A DNA stretch of 64,000 bases from Celeribacter sp. PS-C1 (GCF_019429625.1 NZ_JAHXRW010000015.1:16704-80703), one strand, 5' to 3'. Numbered from the stretch's first letter, positions 17,634 through 26,881 are shown. The notes: generated from the sequence alone by a model not told the origin. Translations and numbers: made by a program.

Positions 17634-18446
17634 ATGGCAGTCGGTATTTTTGACAGTGGTTTGGGCGGGTTGACGGTCTATGACGCGGTGTCGAAACGTC
17701 TGCCCGACGTGCCGCTCGTCTATTTCGGTGACAATGCGCATGCGCCTTACGGGGTGCGGACGGCGGATGATATTTACGACCTGACCACGACGGCGGTGGA
17801 GCGGCTTTGGGAGGCGGGCTGCGATCTCGTTATTCTCGCCTGTAACACTGCCTCTGCGGCGGCGTTGCGGCGGATGCAGGAAAGCTGGATCCCGCGCGAG
17901 AAACGCGTCTTGGGAGTTTTTGTGCCGTTGATCGAGGCGCTGACGGAACGGCAATGGGGCGACAACTCGCCGCCACGCGAAGTCGATGTGAAACATGTGG
18001 CGCTGTTTGCGACGCCTGCGACCGTGGCGTCCCGGGCGTTTCAACGCGAGCTGGCGTTCCGCGCCATCGGTGTCGATGTCGAGGCGCAGGCCTGTGGCGG
18101 TGTGGTCGACGCGATTGAAGACGGCGATATGATCCTCGCTGACGCTCTAGTGCGCTCGCATGTTGACGCACTCAAACGCAAGATGCCGACGCCGGACGCG
18201 GCCATTCTGGGCTGCACCCACTATCCGATGATGGAAGAGGTGTTTCAGGATGCGCTCGGCTCGGACGTGAAAGTGTTCAGCCAAGCCAATCTGGTGGCCT
18301 CTTCTCTCGACGACTACCTGAAACGTCATCCGCAGATGGTAGGGCCGGGCACCGAGTCGATGTTTCTGACCACGGGCGATCCGGTCAAAGTGTCACGCGG
18401 GGCGACGCAGTTTTTGCGACGAAAAGTCGAGTTCATCAAAGCGTGA
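17634..18446 (+). CDS. murI: Glutamate racemase
   Basis: A 270-aa cytosolic racemase supplying D-glutamate for peptidoglycan. Both catalytic cysteines are visible: [11 protein letters not shown] near residue 69 and GCTHYPMM near 194. The N-terminal substrate loop reads [14 protein letters not shown], and [11 protein letters not shown] is typical of the family. Length is normal. It is translationally close-coupled to the upstream acyltransferase, an envelope-themed pair. Confidence 0.95.
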   Translation: MAVGIFDSGLGGLTVYDAVSKRLPDVPLVYFGDNAHAPYGVRTADDIYDLTTTAVERLWEAGCDLVILACNTASAAALRRMQESWIPREKRVLGVFVPLIEALTERQWGDNSPPREVDVKHVALFATPATVASRAFQRELAFRAIGVDVEAQACGGVVDAIEDGDMILADALVRSHVDALKRKMPTPDAAILGCTHYPMMEEVFQDALGSDVKVFSQANLVASSLDDYLKRHPQMVGPGTESMFLTTGDPVKVSRGATQFLRRKVEFIKA

Positions 18447-18559
18447 TCGGCCCATTGCCCTGCGCCCACCCGTCGCAATTGCGATAAAATCAGAATTCTT
18501 CTAAATTGAGGGCCTTCGATGCGGATGGTGCAGCGGGGCCGATATGAAAGACGACCGAC

Positions 18560-19588
18560 ATGACCTATAAAATCGCCATTCTTGGAGCCTCCGGCTATAC
18601 GGGCGCCGAACTTGTCCGCCTGATCGCGACCCATCCTATGATGGAGATCGTGGCGCTTTCGGGTGACCGCAAGGCGGGCATGGAAATGAGCGAGGTCTAT
18701 CCGCACCTGCGCCACATGGACCTGCCGGCGCTCTGCAAGATTGAGGACATTGATTTCGCGAGCATCGATCTGGCGTTTTGCGCATTGCCGCATGCGACCT
18801 CGCAAGCGGTGATTAAGGATTTGCCATCGACGACGAAAGTGGTGGACCTGTCCGCCGACTTCCGTCTGCGCGATCCGGCGGAATATGAAAAATGGTACGG
18901 CAAGCCGCATTCGGCGGTCGAGATTCAGAAAGAGGCTGTCTATGGCCTGACTGAATTCTACCGCGAAGACATCAAAGCCGCGCGTCTGGTCGCTGGTACG
19001 GGTTGTAACGCAGCAACGGGGCAATTCGTCTTGCGGCCCCTGATTGCTGCGGGCGTGATTGACCTCGACCAGATCATTCTCGATCTCAAGGTGGCCGTGT
19101 CGGGCGCCGGACGGTCGTTGAAAGAACATCTCTTGTACGGCGAGCTGGAAGACAACGCCTTTGGCTATTCCGTGGGCGGCAAGCACCGGCATTTGGGGGA
19201 ATTCGATCAGGAATTCTCTAAAGTTGCGGGCCGTGACGTCCGCATCCAGTTTACGCCGCATCTCGTGCCCGCAACTCGCGGTATCCTCGCCACCGCCTAT
19301 GTGCAGGGTGAGGCCTCAGCCGTGCATTACGCGCTGGCCGACGCCTATATGAACGAGCCCTTCATCCAAGTGCTGCCCTATGGCCAAGTGCCCGCGATGA
19401 AGCAGGTGCGCGGCTCGAATTTCTGTCACATCGGCGTGGTGGAAGACCGCATTCCGGGCCGCACGATTGTGATCGCGGCTCTTGATAATCTGACCAAAGG
19501 CTCGTCCGGTCAGGCGATCCAGAACGCCAACCTGATGCTGGGGCTCGACGAGACCACGGGTCTCATGAACGTGCCTATGTATCCGTAA
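18560..19588 (+). CDS. argC: N-acetyl-gamma-glutamyl-phosphate reductase
   Basis: A 342-aa NADPH-dependent enzyme, third step of arginine synthesis from glutamate. It begins with the Rossmann motif [15 protein letters not shown], has the catalytic cysteine in [13 protein letters not shown] near residue 150, a histidine in [12 protein letters not shown] and the terminal [17 protein letters not shown]. Length matches the long type of the family. It stands 113 bases after murI and 36 bases before ccmE, possibly transcribed with ccmE. Confidence 0.95.
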   Translation: MTYKIAILGASGYTGAELVRLIATHPMMEIVALSGDRKAGMEMSEVYPHLRHMDLPALCKIEDIDFASIDLAFCALPHATSQAVIKDLPSTTKVVDLSADFRLRDPAEYEKWYGKPHSAVEIQKEAVYGLTEFYREDIKAARLVAGTGCNAATGQFVLRPLIAAGVIDLDQIILDLKVAVSGAGRSLKEHLLYGELEDNAFGYSVGGKHRHLGEFDQEFSKVAGRDVRIQFTPHLVPATRGILATAYVQGEASAVHYALADAYMNEPFIQVLPYGQVPAMKQVRGSNFCHIGVVEDRIPGRTIVIAALDNLTKGSSGQAIQNANLMLGLDETTGLMNVPMYP

Positions 19589-19624
19589 CCTATCCGTAAT
19601 TCAGGGACCTGAGGAGGAGACCCC

Positions 19625-20077
19625 ATGGCCGGTTTAAAAAACCTTAAAAAGAAACGCCGCGTTCAGGTGTTCGCCATCGCCGCCGTGGCGCTGTTGGTCT
19701 CCGTCTCCCTCATTGGCTACGCGTTTCGTGATGGCATCAACCTTTACCGTGACCCGTCGAAAGTCGTTGCCGAACCGCCGCGCGAGGGTGAGATTTTCCG
19801 TCTTGGCGGTCTGGTCGCGGACGGCACTCTGGTGCGCGGCGAAGGCACCTATGTGACCTTCTCTGTGACCGACGGCGCGGAAACCATCCCGGTCACTTTC
19901 GAAGGCGTTCTGCCGGATTTGTTTGGCGAAAACCAAGGCATGATCGGAACCGGATCGATGGTCGGCGGCACATTTGTGGCGACCGAAATTCTGGCGAAAC
20001 ACGACGAGACCTATATGCCGAAAGAGGTGATGGACAGCCTTAAGGAAACCGGTGTTTATAAAGAACCGGAGAGCTAA
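19625..20077 (+). CDS. ccmE: Cytochrome c maturation haem chaperone CcmE
   Basis: A 150-aa periplasm-facing haem chaperone of cytochrome c maturation system I. It has one N-terminal membrane anchor (residues 15-35), an OB-fold beta region with FRLGGLVADGT, and the C-terminal haem-binding motif AKHDETYMPKEV, in which the histidine binds haem covalently. A GAGGAGACCCC ribosome site precedes the start. Its partners ccmF and ccmH lie about 2.2 kb downstream, separated by the muramidase/holin cassette. Confidence 0.95.
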   Translation: MAGLKNLKKKRRVQVFAIAAVALLVSVSLIGYAFRDGINLYRDPSKVVAEPPREGEIFRLGGLVADGTLVRGEGTYVTFSVTDGAETIPVTFEGVLPDLFGENQGMIGTGSMVGGTFVATEILAKHDETYMPKEVMDSLKETGVYKEPES

Positions 20078-20104
20078 GGTTCTCTGAATAAAACGTAAAT
20101 CGGG

Positions 20105-20140
20105 ACGCGCGCGGTGATTTCCACGCGCGTTAACCTTTTT
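20105..20140 (+). terminator. Possible terminator between ccmE and the lysis cassette
   Basis: A 7-bp stem ACGCGCG/CGCGCGT with a 12-base loop is followed by TAACCTTTTTG. The same tract contains TTAA-N7, a half match to the alphaproteobacterial CtrA site (TTAA-N7-TTAA), so it may instead be part of the promoter for the next gene. Confidence 0.5.
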
Positions 20141-20180
20141 GCGTCAGCTTCAACTCATCAATTTGGTGGGATTGAGGCAG

Positions 20181-20792
20181 ATGAAAACAGTACAGCAAAT
20201 CGCGATGGAGATCGTCGCCCGCGAGGGCGGCTACGTCAACGATCCGGATGATCCGGGTGGGGCCACGAAATATGGGGTCACGCTGGGGACGATGCAGCGT
20301 CTTGGGATTGATCTGGACGGCAATGGCCGCGTGAGCGAGGTCGACGTCAAACGGCTGACCCGGGCCAAAGCGCGCGACATCTTCATTGAGCATTACTTTC
20401 ACAGACCCCGTATCGACGAGTTGCCGCCGGTGCTGCAGGCTTCCGTGTTCGACATGTATGTCAACGCGGGCGCCAATGCGGTGCGGATTTTGCAGCGGCT
20501 TTTGAACGAGATGGGGCAACGCATCGCCATCGACGGCAGCATCGGGCCGCAGACGATTGAGGCGTCCTTTATCGCGCAATCGCTGGCTCCGGCCTATCTG
20601 GCGGATGCTTACGGCATTGCGCGGCGCAACTACTATTACGCACTGGCGGATCGCCGTCCGAGTTCGCGCAAATATGCCCGGCGGCGGGATGGCGGCAAGG
20701 GCGGCTGGATCACCCGCGCCGAAGAGTTCATTTCCCCGCGCTATCACCTGACGGAGGCCGAGCATGCCGCCCGGGTGGCGACATGGGGTTGA
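20181..20792 (+). CDS. Holin-associated N-acetylmuramidase (GH108 endolysin)
   Basis: A 203-aa peptidoglycan hydrolase. The catalytic glutamate is in AREGGYVNDPDDPGGATKYG near residue 13, the hallmark of glycoside hydrolase family 108, and a C-terminal peptidoglycan-binding domain follows (GQRIAIDGSIGPQTIEA). It has no signal peptide, as expected for an enzyme released through a holin. The ATG at 20181 follows GAGGCAG; an earlier in-frame ATG lacks a ribosome site. The next gene, encoding a holin, overlaps its 3' end by 10 bases. This arrangement matches the endolysin/holin pair that frees gene-transfer-agent particles in Rhodobacter capsulatus. Confidence 0.9.
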   Translation: MKTVQQIAMEIVAREGGYVNDPDDPGGATKYGVTLGTMQRLGIDLDGNGRVSEVDVKRLTRAKARDIFIEHYFHRPRIDELPPVLQASVFDMYVNAGANAVRILQRLLNEMGQRIAIDGSIGPQTIEASFIAQSLAPAYLADAYGIARRNYYYALADRRPSSRKYARRRDGGKGGWITRAEEFISPRYHLTEAEHAARVATWG

Positions 20793-21379
20793 TCGGCAAA
20801 GTGTTCGAACTGCTCTTTGGCGACGGGCGCAATGTGATCCGGGACACGGCGGAGGTGTTTTTCGAGAACTCGGAGAATTCCGCCGACCGGGAGGCCAAGA
20901 CACGCGCGGCGGCTTTGCAGCAATTCGCCTCCGAATTCGCGATGGAGCGCAAAGGCTATTTCGACCGCTTCATGGATGCGCTCAATCGCGTACCGCGTCC
21001 GCTGATGGCTTTTGGCACCATAGGTCTTTGCATTTCGGCCATGGTCGATCCGATCTGGTTCGCGTCTCGGATGCAGGGCGTCGCGCTTGTCCCGGAGCCT
21101 TTGTGGTGGCTGTTGGGCACCATCGTGTCGTTCTATTTCGGGGCGCGCTATCAGGTGAAGTCGCAGGAATTTCAACGCTCTGTCGCAGCGACCGTGGCGC
21201 AGGCGCCGAAGGTGACGGCCAATATCGCCGCGCTCAAGGCGCTGGAGGTCGGGGCCAGTGGCGCCGGTGTGCCGGGGGCGACAACCTGGGATGCAGCGCC
21301 GGTGGAGCCCAGCGAGGTGCCGGGCGCAGAGGCGCCAAACCCCGCGCTTTTGGCATGGAGAGAGGGCCGTGATGAGTGA
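20783..21379 (+). CDS. Holin of the 3-TM type
   Basis: A 198-aa membrane protein, with an amphipathic N-terminal part, two or three membrane segments around residues 70-90 and 105-125 (MAFGTIGLCISAMVDP, WWLLGTIVSFYFGARYQ), and a disordered Ala/Pro-rich tail. DRVPRPLMA-like sequence (NRVPRPLMAFGTIG) and YFGARYQVKSQEF are typical of the holin family with three transmembrane segments. It would let the preceding muramidase reach the cell wall. It overlaps genes on both sides. Confidence 0.82.
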   Translation: MGLIGKVFELLFGDGRNVIRDTAEVFFENSENSADREAKTRAAALQQFASEFAMERKGYFDRFMDALNRVPRPLMAFGTIGLCISAMVDPIWFASRMQGVALVPEPLWWLLGTIVSFYFGARYQVKSQEFQRSVAATVAQAPKVTANIAALKALEVGASGAGVPGATTWDAAPVEPSEVPGAEAPNPALLAWREGRDE

Positions 21380-21548
21380 TGTGCTGGTGCGCGCCCTGTC
21401 TGAGCATGGGCCCTGGGTCTTGATGGTGTTCTTTCTGCTCTACCGCGATCTGCAAAAGGATCAGGCGACCCGCGCGGTGCTCGACAAGAACACGCAGATC
21501 CTCGTGGAAATGACCACAATGATCCGCGAACGGCTGCCACGAGGATGA
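21372..21548 (+). CDS. Small membrane-anchored protein of the lysis cassette
   Basis: A 58-aa protein with a single hydrophobic helix (HGPWVLMVFFLLYRDLQ, residues 12-28) followed by a charged helix ending MIRERLPRG. Its ATG overlaps the holin stop by eight bases, so translation is coupled. Size and layout resemble spanin-like or accessory holin proteins of phages, but there is no lipobox and no recognised family. Confidence 0.7.
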   Translation: MSDVLVRALSEHGPWVLMVFFLLYRDLQKDQATRAVLDKNTQILVEMTTMIRERLPRG

Positions 21549-21552
21549 GGAG

Positions 21553-21699
21553 ATGACGGAGATGGCGCTTCTCATGAGGTGGATTTGGCAGAAATTACGG
21601 GAGCTTTGGCTCGGCGAGGCGCTGAGCAAGGCTTTGAAACGGAACCGGGAGGCGGCGGCCGCTTTGGACGCTGTCGTCAAGGAGATGTTGGAACAATGA
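21553..21699 (+). CDS. Basic micro-protein of the lysis cassette
   Basis: A 48-aa frame starts MTEMALLMRWIWQKLREL, continues with WLGEALSKALKRNREAA and ends VVKEMLEQ. It is one long amphipathic basic helix with tryptophans. GATGAGGAG lies in front of the ATG, its stop overlaps the next start as ATGA, and it begins four bases after the previous stop. The tight packing is the main evidence that it is real. The function is unknown. Confidence 0.6.
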   Translation: MTEMALLMRWIWQKLRELWLGEALSKALKRNREAAAALDAVVKEMLEQ

Positions 21700-22118
21700 A
21701 ACAGGTGATGACACTTTACGGTCTCGTCTTGGCGGCGGCCGGGATGGCGGTGGCGGCCCTCGGGCCAGAGCAAGCGCTGTTGCTGGCCTATGGGGCGATC
21801 TCGCTCATGGCCTTGATGATCTCGGCCACATTCCTCTGGCTGTGGCAGGTGCGGGCGACACCTTTGGCCTTGGGCATGTCTTTGTCCTGGGCGGGATCGG
21901 GTCTGACGATCGGCTGGTGGTGGGCCATGCAGATCGCGCAGAGCCCCGTTTGGGGCATGGAGGCGGCGATGATTTTCGTGTTTCTGTCCTTGTTGATCGC
22001 GGGAGCGGTGCTTCACTTTTCGGTGATTCAGGGCAGCTTCGGCCTCTCGGGGCTGAGTTTCCTATGGCCGGTTATGGGCGCGTTGCTTGTCTCTTTTGGG
22101 GTCCTGTTGGTGCTGTAA
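21696..22118 (+). CDS. Four-span membrane protein of unknown function, last gene of the lysis cassette
   Basis: A 140-aa, very hydrophobic protein with four predicted helices (about 5-22, 28-52, 60-82, 90-135) and almost no charged residues. The start ATGAAACAGG overlaps the stop of the 48-aa gene. No family is recognised. Candidates are an antiholin or an additional pore component, inferred only from position. Confidence 0.65.
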   Translation: MKQVMTLYGLVLAAAGMAVAALGPEQALLLAYGAISLMALMISATFLWLWQVRATPLALGMSLSWAGSGLTIGWWWAMQIAQSPVWGMEAAMIFVFLSLLIAGAVLHFSVIQGSFGLSGLSFLWPVMGALLVSFGVLLVL

Positions 22119-22294
22119 AGCGCGCGGGGTGGTGGGAAGAGACGGGGAAGGGGGCCGCACTGGCCCCTTTTCCTTTACGTCCTGCCTTATGCTCCGGCCC
22201 TACGACCTTCGTTCATTTCCTTGCGACATCCGCGCGCAGCCCATTGGCGCAGCCTCTCCAACCGGCTAGAACTAAGCCCAACAGGGAGGCGCCT

Positions 22295-24265
22295 ATGCTT
22301 GTAGAACTCGGACATTTCGCTCTGGTCATGGCCTTTATCGTGGCCATCGCCCAAACCGTTTTGCCGCTTTGGGGCGCGCAAGCCCGCAACCGGGCGCTGA
22401 TGGCTGTGGGCGAACCTGCGGCGATGATCCAACTCGTGCTGATCGCCTTTTCCTTTGGCGCGCTGACCTATGCTTTCGTGACCTCGGATTTTTCGCTCAA
22501 AGTCGTGGTCGACAACTCTCATACGCTCAAACCGATGCTCTACAAGGTCTCCGGCGTTTGGGGCAATCATGAGGGCTCGATGCTATTGTGGGTGTTGATC
22601 CTCGCGTTGTTTGGTGGGGCTGCGGCGCTTTTCGGCCAGAATATTCCCGCCACGCTCCGCGCTCGTGTGATCGGCATTCAAGGCTCCATCGGCGTCGCGT
22701 TTCTGGCCTTTATCCTCTTCACGTCAAACCCGTTTTTGCGCCTGGCCATGCCGCCGATGGATGGGCAAGACCTCAACCCTCTGTTGCAAGACCCCGGTCT
22801 CGCCTTCCACCCGCCGTTCCTTTACCTTGGCTACGTCGGCCTCTCGATGACCTTCTCCTTCGCTGTCGCCGCCCTGCTTGAGGGGCGTGTCGACGCCGCT
22901 TGGGGACGATGGGTGCGGCCCTGGACTTTGGCGGCATGGGTGTTCCTGACTATCGGCATCGGGCTTGGTTCCTGGTGGGCCTATTACGAGCTGGGTTGGG
23001 GCGGCTTCTGGTTCTGGGATCCGGTCGAAAACGCTTCCTTCATGCCTTGGCTCTTCGCCGCCGCGCTTTTGCATTCCGCCATCGTGGTCGAGAAACGTGA
23101 GACGCTCAAAAGCTGGACCATCCTACTGGCCATCATGGCCTTCGGGTTTTCGCTCATTGGCACCTTCCTCGTGCGCTCGGGCGTGATCACTTCCGTCCAC
23201 GCTTTCGCCAACGATCCGGAACGTGGCATTTTCATCCTTTTGATCCTCGCGATCTTCATGGGCGGCGCACTCACGCTGTTCTCTTTCCGCGCGGGCGTCA
23301 TGCAGGCCAAGGGCGTCTTTTCCGTCGTCTCGCGTGAAAGCGCCTTGGTGATCAACAACATCCTTCTGGCCGTGTCGTCGCTTGTGGTCTTCATCGGCAC
23401 CATCTGGCCGCTGGTGGCCGAAGCCTTTTGGGACCGCAAACTCTCCGTCGGCCCACCGTTTTTCGATGCCGCCTTCACGCCCTTCTTCGTGGTGCTGGCA
23501 GTGCTCTTGCCGATCGGGGCGATCCTGCCGTGGAAGCGCGCGCGTCTCGGCGTGACCGTCAAGAAACTCACCCCGTCGATTATCCTAGCCGTCGCGGTCA
23601 TGGGGCTCGTCTGGTCGATGCAGACCGAGAAATCTCTGCTGGGTCCCATTGGCCTCGCGCTTGGCACATGGCTCGTGGCGGGGGCAATCCAGGACATTCT
23701 CCTGCGTACCGGCAAGACCATGAACCTTGGCCGTCTTACCCGTCTGCCGCGCGCCGACTGGGGCCGCCTTCTGGCCCATGGCGGCCTTGGCATCACTATG
23801 GCGGGCATCGCGGGCCTCACCGCTTGGACGGTCGAAGACATCCGCGTTGTGCAGGTCGGCGAGACCTTTGACGTGGCGGGCTACACCATCGCGCTCGAAG
23901 ATGTCGAACGCGCCCAAGGCCCGAACTACATCACCACAATGGCCTCTTTGGCGGTGTTCCAAGGCGTCCGGAAAATCGCCACGCTGCATCCTGAAAAACG
24001 CTCCTATCCGGTGGCGCAAATGCCGACCACCGAGGCAGGGATCGACAACGGGTTCCTGCGCGACGTCTACCTTGTGATCGGCGATGTGCAATCCAACGGC
24101 GGATGGGCCGTGCGCACCTATATCAAGCCGTTGGCGAACTGGATTTGGGGCGGCACGATCATTATGGCCATTGGCGGTTTCCTGTCGCTCTCTGACCGCC
24201 GCTACCGCGTTGCTGCGGGCGCGCGCAAAGCCGAAACCGCGCCCAAGGGAGTGCCCGCAGAATGA
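22295..24265 (+). CDS. ccmF: Cytochrome c haem lyase subunit CcmF
   Basis: A 656-aa polytopic inner-membrane protein that, with CcmH, attaches haem to apocytochrome c. It has the WWD-type haem-handling segment YYELGWGGFWFWDPVENASFMPW near residue 230 (written here in part), GVWGNHEGSMLLW near 85, and conserved periplasmic histidines (AFHPPFLYLGY). The chosen ATG follows AGGGAGGCGCCT; the frame is open far upstream, but that part is antisense-like and overlaps the previous gene. Its stop overlaps the ccmH start (ATGA). Confidence 0.95.
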   Translation: MLVELGHFALVMAFIVAIAQTVLPLWGAQARNRALMAVGEPAAMIQLVLIAFSFGALTYAFVTSDFSLKVVVDNSHTLKPMLYKVSGVWGNHEGSMLLWVLILALFGGAAALFGQNIPATLRARVIGIQGSIGVAFLAFILFTSNPFLRLAMPPMDGQDLNPLLQDPGLAFHPPFLYLGYVGLSMTFSFAVAALLEGRVDAAWGRWVRPWTLAAWVFLTIGIGLGSWWAYYELGWGGFWFWDPVENASFMPWLFAAALLHSAIVVEKRETLKSWTILLAIMAFGFSLIGTFLVRSGVITSVHAFANDPERGIFILLILAIFMGGALTLFSFRAGVMQAKGVFSVVSRESALVINNILLAVSSLVVFIGTIWPLVAEAFWDRKLSVGPPFFDAAFTPFFVVLAVLLPIGAILPWKRARLGVTVKKLTPSIILAVAVMGLVWSMQTEKSLLGPIGLALGTWLVAGAIQDILLRTGKTMNLGRLTRLPRADWGRLLAHGGLGITMAGIAGLTAWTVEDIRVVQVGETFDVAGYTIALEDVERAQGPNYITTMASLAVFQGVRKIATLHPEKRSYPVAQMPTTEAGIDNGFLRDVYLVIGDVQSNGGWAVRTYIKPLANWIWGGTIIMAIGGFLSLSDRRYRVAAGARKAETAPKGVPAE

Positions 24266-24711
24266 AATACCTGCTCCTCGTCCTTGCCCTTCTAACCGCT
24301 ACGCCAACGTTTGCGGTGCAACCCGACGAAGTCCTCCCGGACGCCGCGCTTGAAACGCGCGCGCGTGACATTTCGCAAGGCTTGCGCTGCCTCGTCTGTC
24401 GCAATGAAAATATCGACGAATCCAACGCAGAGCTTGCCAAAGACCTGCGCCTTCTGGTGCGCGAACGTCTTGTGGCGGGGGACACGAACGACGAAGTGGT
24501 AGACTATGTGGTAGATCGCTACGGCGAATTCGTCTTGTTGAAACCGACGCTCACGGGCGCCAACAAACTCCTGTGGATCGCCGGGCCTGTCATGCTGATC
24601 CTTGCGCTGATCATCGGCCTCACCTTCATCCAACGCCGTGGGAAGGAACCCGAGGTCGCCGATCTGACCGAGGACGAAGAGGCCCGCCTCGCGCGGCTGA
24701 TGAACGACTAA
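24262..24711 (+). CDS. ccmH: Cytochrome c maturation thiol protein CcmH (Ccl2 type)
   Basis: A 149-aa periplasmic membrane-anchored protein that keeps the apocytochrome CxxCH thiols reduced for haem ligation. It has a cleavable or anchoring N-terminal helix, the redox motif LRCLVCRNENIDES near residue 45, VVDRYGEFVLLKPT and a C-terminal membrane helix (LWIAGPVMLILALIIGL). The length is that of the short form without the TPR domain. It is coupled to ccmF by a 4-base overlap. Confidence 0.93.
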   Translation: MKYLLLVLALLTATPTFAVQPDEVLPDAALETRARDISQGLRCLVCRNENIDESNAELAKDLRLLVRERLVAGDTNDEVVDYVVDRYGEFVLLKPTLTGANKLLWIAGPVMLILALIIGLTFIQRRGKEPEVADLTEDEEARLARLMND

Positions 24712-24940
24712 GGTCTTCATTGCAGCTCAAATACTCACGAAACCCCGCCGCTGGACAGACCACGGCGGGTTTTCTATATCTGTCCCCACGGTCCACAGTT
24801 CACCGAGTCGCTGCCAGCCTATTCATAGGCCATGCTGAACCTGCTTTGACATCTCACCATCTGGTATTTCCGCGCGTCACACCCCGCGTGGCAAGGGCAG
24901 CTCCCCGCAAGACAAGAGACGCGATCAACGGAGAAAACCG

Positions 24941-25510
24941 ATGACTCGTGAGTGTATTTCCCTCACCCTTCCCGATGTGTCCGCCTTTGCGCGCGCATTG
25001 AAATCTGAATTTGGCGATGCCAATTCCGAGGCCCCCGGCCATCAAAGCCTGCTGAATGCCATTGCGCGGGCAGGCGGTTATCGCAATTTTCAGCACCTCA
25101 AAGCCACCCAGACCGGCGCCGATCCTGTGACGCCCGCCGAAGGCCGCGCTGTCACGCGGGCCATGGCACGGTTCGATGAGGCGGGGCTTATGACTTCATG
25201 GTCGACGAAGCGCAAAGTGCGGCAACATTGCCTCTGGGCGCTTTGGGCGCAGGTGCCCGCGCGCAAAGAGTTCACTGAGCGTGAAATCTCGACGCTCTTC
25301 GACAGTATGACGGCATTTCGAGACCCCGCCCAAATCCGGCGCTCTCTGATCGAGGACGGGTTGTTGGAGCGCAATCTTGATGGGTCGATCTATCGCCGCC
25401 TCGAGGCTGAGCCGGACGAGACCGCCAAAGCCGTGATCCGCGCCGTCAAACGTCGTCGCGACGTGAACCCGGATGTGCCAGAGCGCGCCTCTGCAGTTTT
25501 GGGCCTGTAA
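24941..25510 (+). CDS. DUF2087-domain protein
   Basis: A 189-aa protein. Residues 95-165 match DUF2087 (KEFTEREISTLFDSMTAF, then RRSLIEDGLLERNLDGS and YRR), a wing-like domain often found in regulators. The N-terminal 60 residues (LPDVSAFARALKSEF, then HQSLLNAIARAGGYRNFQHL) form a second conserved-looking helical domain. GGAGAAAACCG precedes the ATG. It stands alone 229 bases after ccmH. A DNA-binding role is plausible but not shown. Confidence 0.75.
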   Translation: MTRECISLTLPDVSAFARALKSEFGDANSEAPGHQSLLNAIARAGGYRNFQHLKATQTGADPVTPAEGRAVTRAMARFDEAGLMTSWSTKRKVRQHCLWALWAQVPARKEFTEREISTLFDSMTAFRDPAQIRRSLIEDGLLERNLDGSIYRRLEAEPDETAKAVIRAVKRRRDVNPDVPERASAVLGL

Positions 25511-25602
25511 ACGTCACTGCAAACAGTCAAGTGACGGGGCGTCTCTCTTCCTTTCCGCGTGGGTCTCACTATCTTGAGGACACCGTAGAGGGAGAGAGAC
25601 GC

Positions 25603-26379
25603 ATGCAGTATGAGACCATCCGCTTTGAGCAAGCCCATGACGTCGCCGTTGTGACGCTCAACCGTCCGGAGGTGATGAATGCGCTCAACACGCAGATGCG
25701 CGCCGAAATCACCCATGCGGTGCGCGATGCCTCGAAATCTGCCCGCGTGATCGTGTTGACCGGCGAAGGCCGCGCTTTTTGTTCGGGGCAGGATCTCGGC
25801 GATGGCGTTGATGCCGCCACCGCCGATCTCGAACGCACTCTCCGCGATGAATACGAACCCATGGTGCATGCAATCCACGACAGCCCGGTGCCGACGATTG
25901 CCGCCGTCAATGGCACGGCCGCGGGGGCGGGGGCCTCTTTGGCGCTGTCTTGCGATGTGGTGATCGCCGCACAATCCGCCGTCTTCCTTCAGGCCTTCTC
26001 CCGCATCGGTCTCATCCCTGACGCGGGCGGCACCTATATGTTGCCGCGTCTCGTCGGGCTGGCCCGCGCCATGGGCGCCTCGCTCTTCGCCGATGAAATC
26101 ACCGCCGCGCAGGCCGCGCAGTGGGGCATGATCTATGAGGCCGTCGAGGATGCCGATTTCGAGGCCCATTGGCGCGCGCGGGCGGGGTATCTCGCCAAAG
26201 GTCCGACGGTCTCCTATCGCCATCTCAAAGACGCCATGCACGCCTCCTATGACAACACGCTCAAGGATCAGCTGGCGCTTGAGGCCAAGCTGCAGAATCG
26301 CTGCGGTCAGACCCGTGATTTCAAAGAGGGCGTCATGGCTTTCCTCGAGAAACGCAAGCCGCACTACGAGGGTCGCTAA
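25603..26379 (+). CDS. Enoyl-CoA hydratase/isomerase family protein (PaaG-like)
   Basis: A 258-aa crotonase-fold enzyme. The oxyanion-hole elements are GRAFCSGQDLGD near residue 60 and NGTAAGAGASLALSCD near 105. The catalytic region FSRIGLIPDAGGTYMLPR has an aspartate in place of the usual hydratase glutamate, as in PaaG (1,2-epoxyphenylacetyl-CoA isomerase). The start at 25603 has a GGGAGAGAGACGC ribosome site. Its 3' end overlaps a convergent MarR gene by four bases. No other phenylacetate genes are nearby, so the exact substrate is open. Confidence 0.85.
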   Translation: MQYETIRFEQAHDVAVVTLNRPEVMNALNTQMRAEITHAVRDASKSARVIVLTGEGRAFCSGQDLGDGVDAATADLERTLRDEYEPMVHAIHDSPVPTIAAVNGTAAGAGASLALSCDVVIAAQSAVFLQAFSRIGLIPDAGGTYMLPRLVGLARAMGASLFADEITAAQAAQWGMIYEAVEDADFEAHWRARAGYLAKGPTVSYRHLKDAMHASYDNTLKDQLALEAKLQNRCGQTRDFKEGVMAFLEKRKPHYEGR

Positions 26380-26828
26380 ACCTCTGAGAGGTTCGCGATC
26401 ACCTGTGACATCAGCGTGGTGAACTCCGTGCGCTGCTGTTCGCTCATGCCTCGGGTCGCCAGATTATTGACCTCTGTTGCGGCCTCAATCGCGGGTTCTC
26501 TCAGCCCCCACGCGCGCTCCGTCAGCCAGACGGTCTGCACCCGCGCATCAGCCTCATGTGAGCGCCGGATCACCAAGCCGTCGCGCTCCATCCGGGACAG
26601 TGTATTGGCCATCGTCGCCTGCTCGACACCCAGTTCCTGAACCAGCTCGCGCTGCGTCTGTCCTTCTTTCTCCCATAGCGCCAGCATCACCGGAAAGGTC
26701 CCCGTGGAGAGGCCTAGAGGTTTGATTCGCTCCTGAATGGCGCGGATAAAGAGTCGGGCCATGTGGTTTACCTGATAGCCTTCGGACTGGGCCCGGGAAA
26801 ATTTCGCTGAGAAGTTTGGGTCTGTCAT
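26376..26828 (-). CDS. MarR-family transcriptional regulator
   Basis: A 150-aa winged-helix repressor with TQRELVQELGVEQATMANTL as the recognition region, RMERDGLVIRR as the wing and dimerising helices at both ends. It is divergent from a small membrane-protein gene. Two perfect palindromes of MarR type lie in the gap, which supports autoregulation and control of the neighbour. The inducing ligand is unknown. Confidence 0.9.
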   Translation of the reverse strand: MTDPNFSAKFSRAQSEGYQVNHMARLFIRAIQERIKPLGLSTGTFPVMLALWEKEGQTQRELVQELGVEQATMANTLSRMERDGLVIRRSHEADARVQTVWLTERAWGLREPAIEAATEVNNLATRGMSEQQRTEFTTLMSQVIANLSEV

Positions 26829-26847
26829 GCGACTTGTTTTTCATAAT

Positions 26848-26881
26848 ATAGCTTGCTATGCAAATATATATAGCAAGCTAT
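26848..26881. promoter_or_regulatory. Twin palindromic MarR operators
   Basis: Two 12-bp perfect palindromes, ATAGCTTGCTAT and ATAGCAAGCTAT, are separated by 10 bases of AT-rich DNA, so their centres are 22 bases (two helical turns) apart on the same face. Together they also form a larger inverted repeat. They occupy the middle of the 70-base gap between the divergent MarR and membrane-protein genes. Confidence 0.75.
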
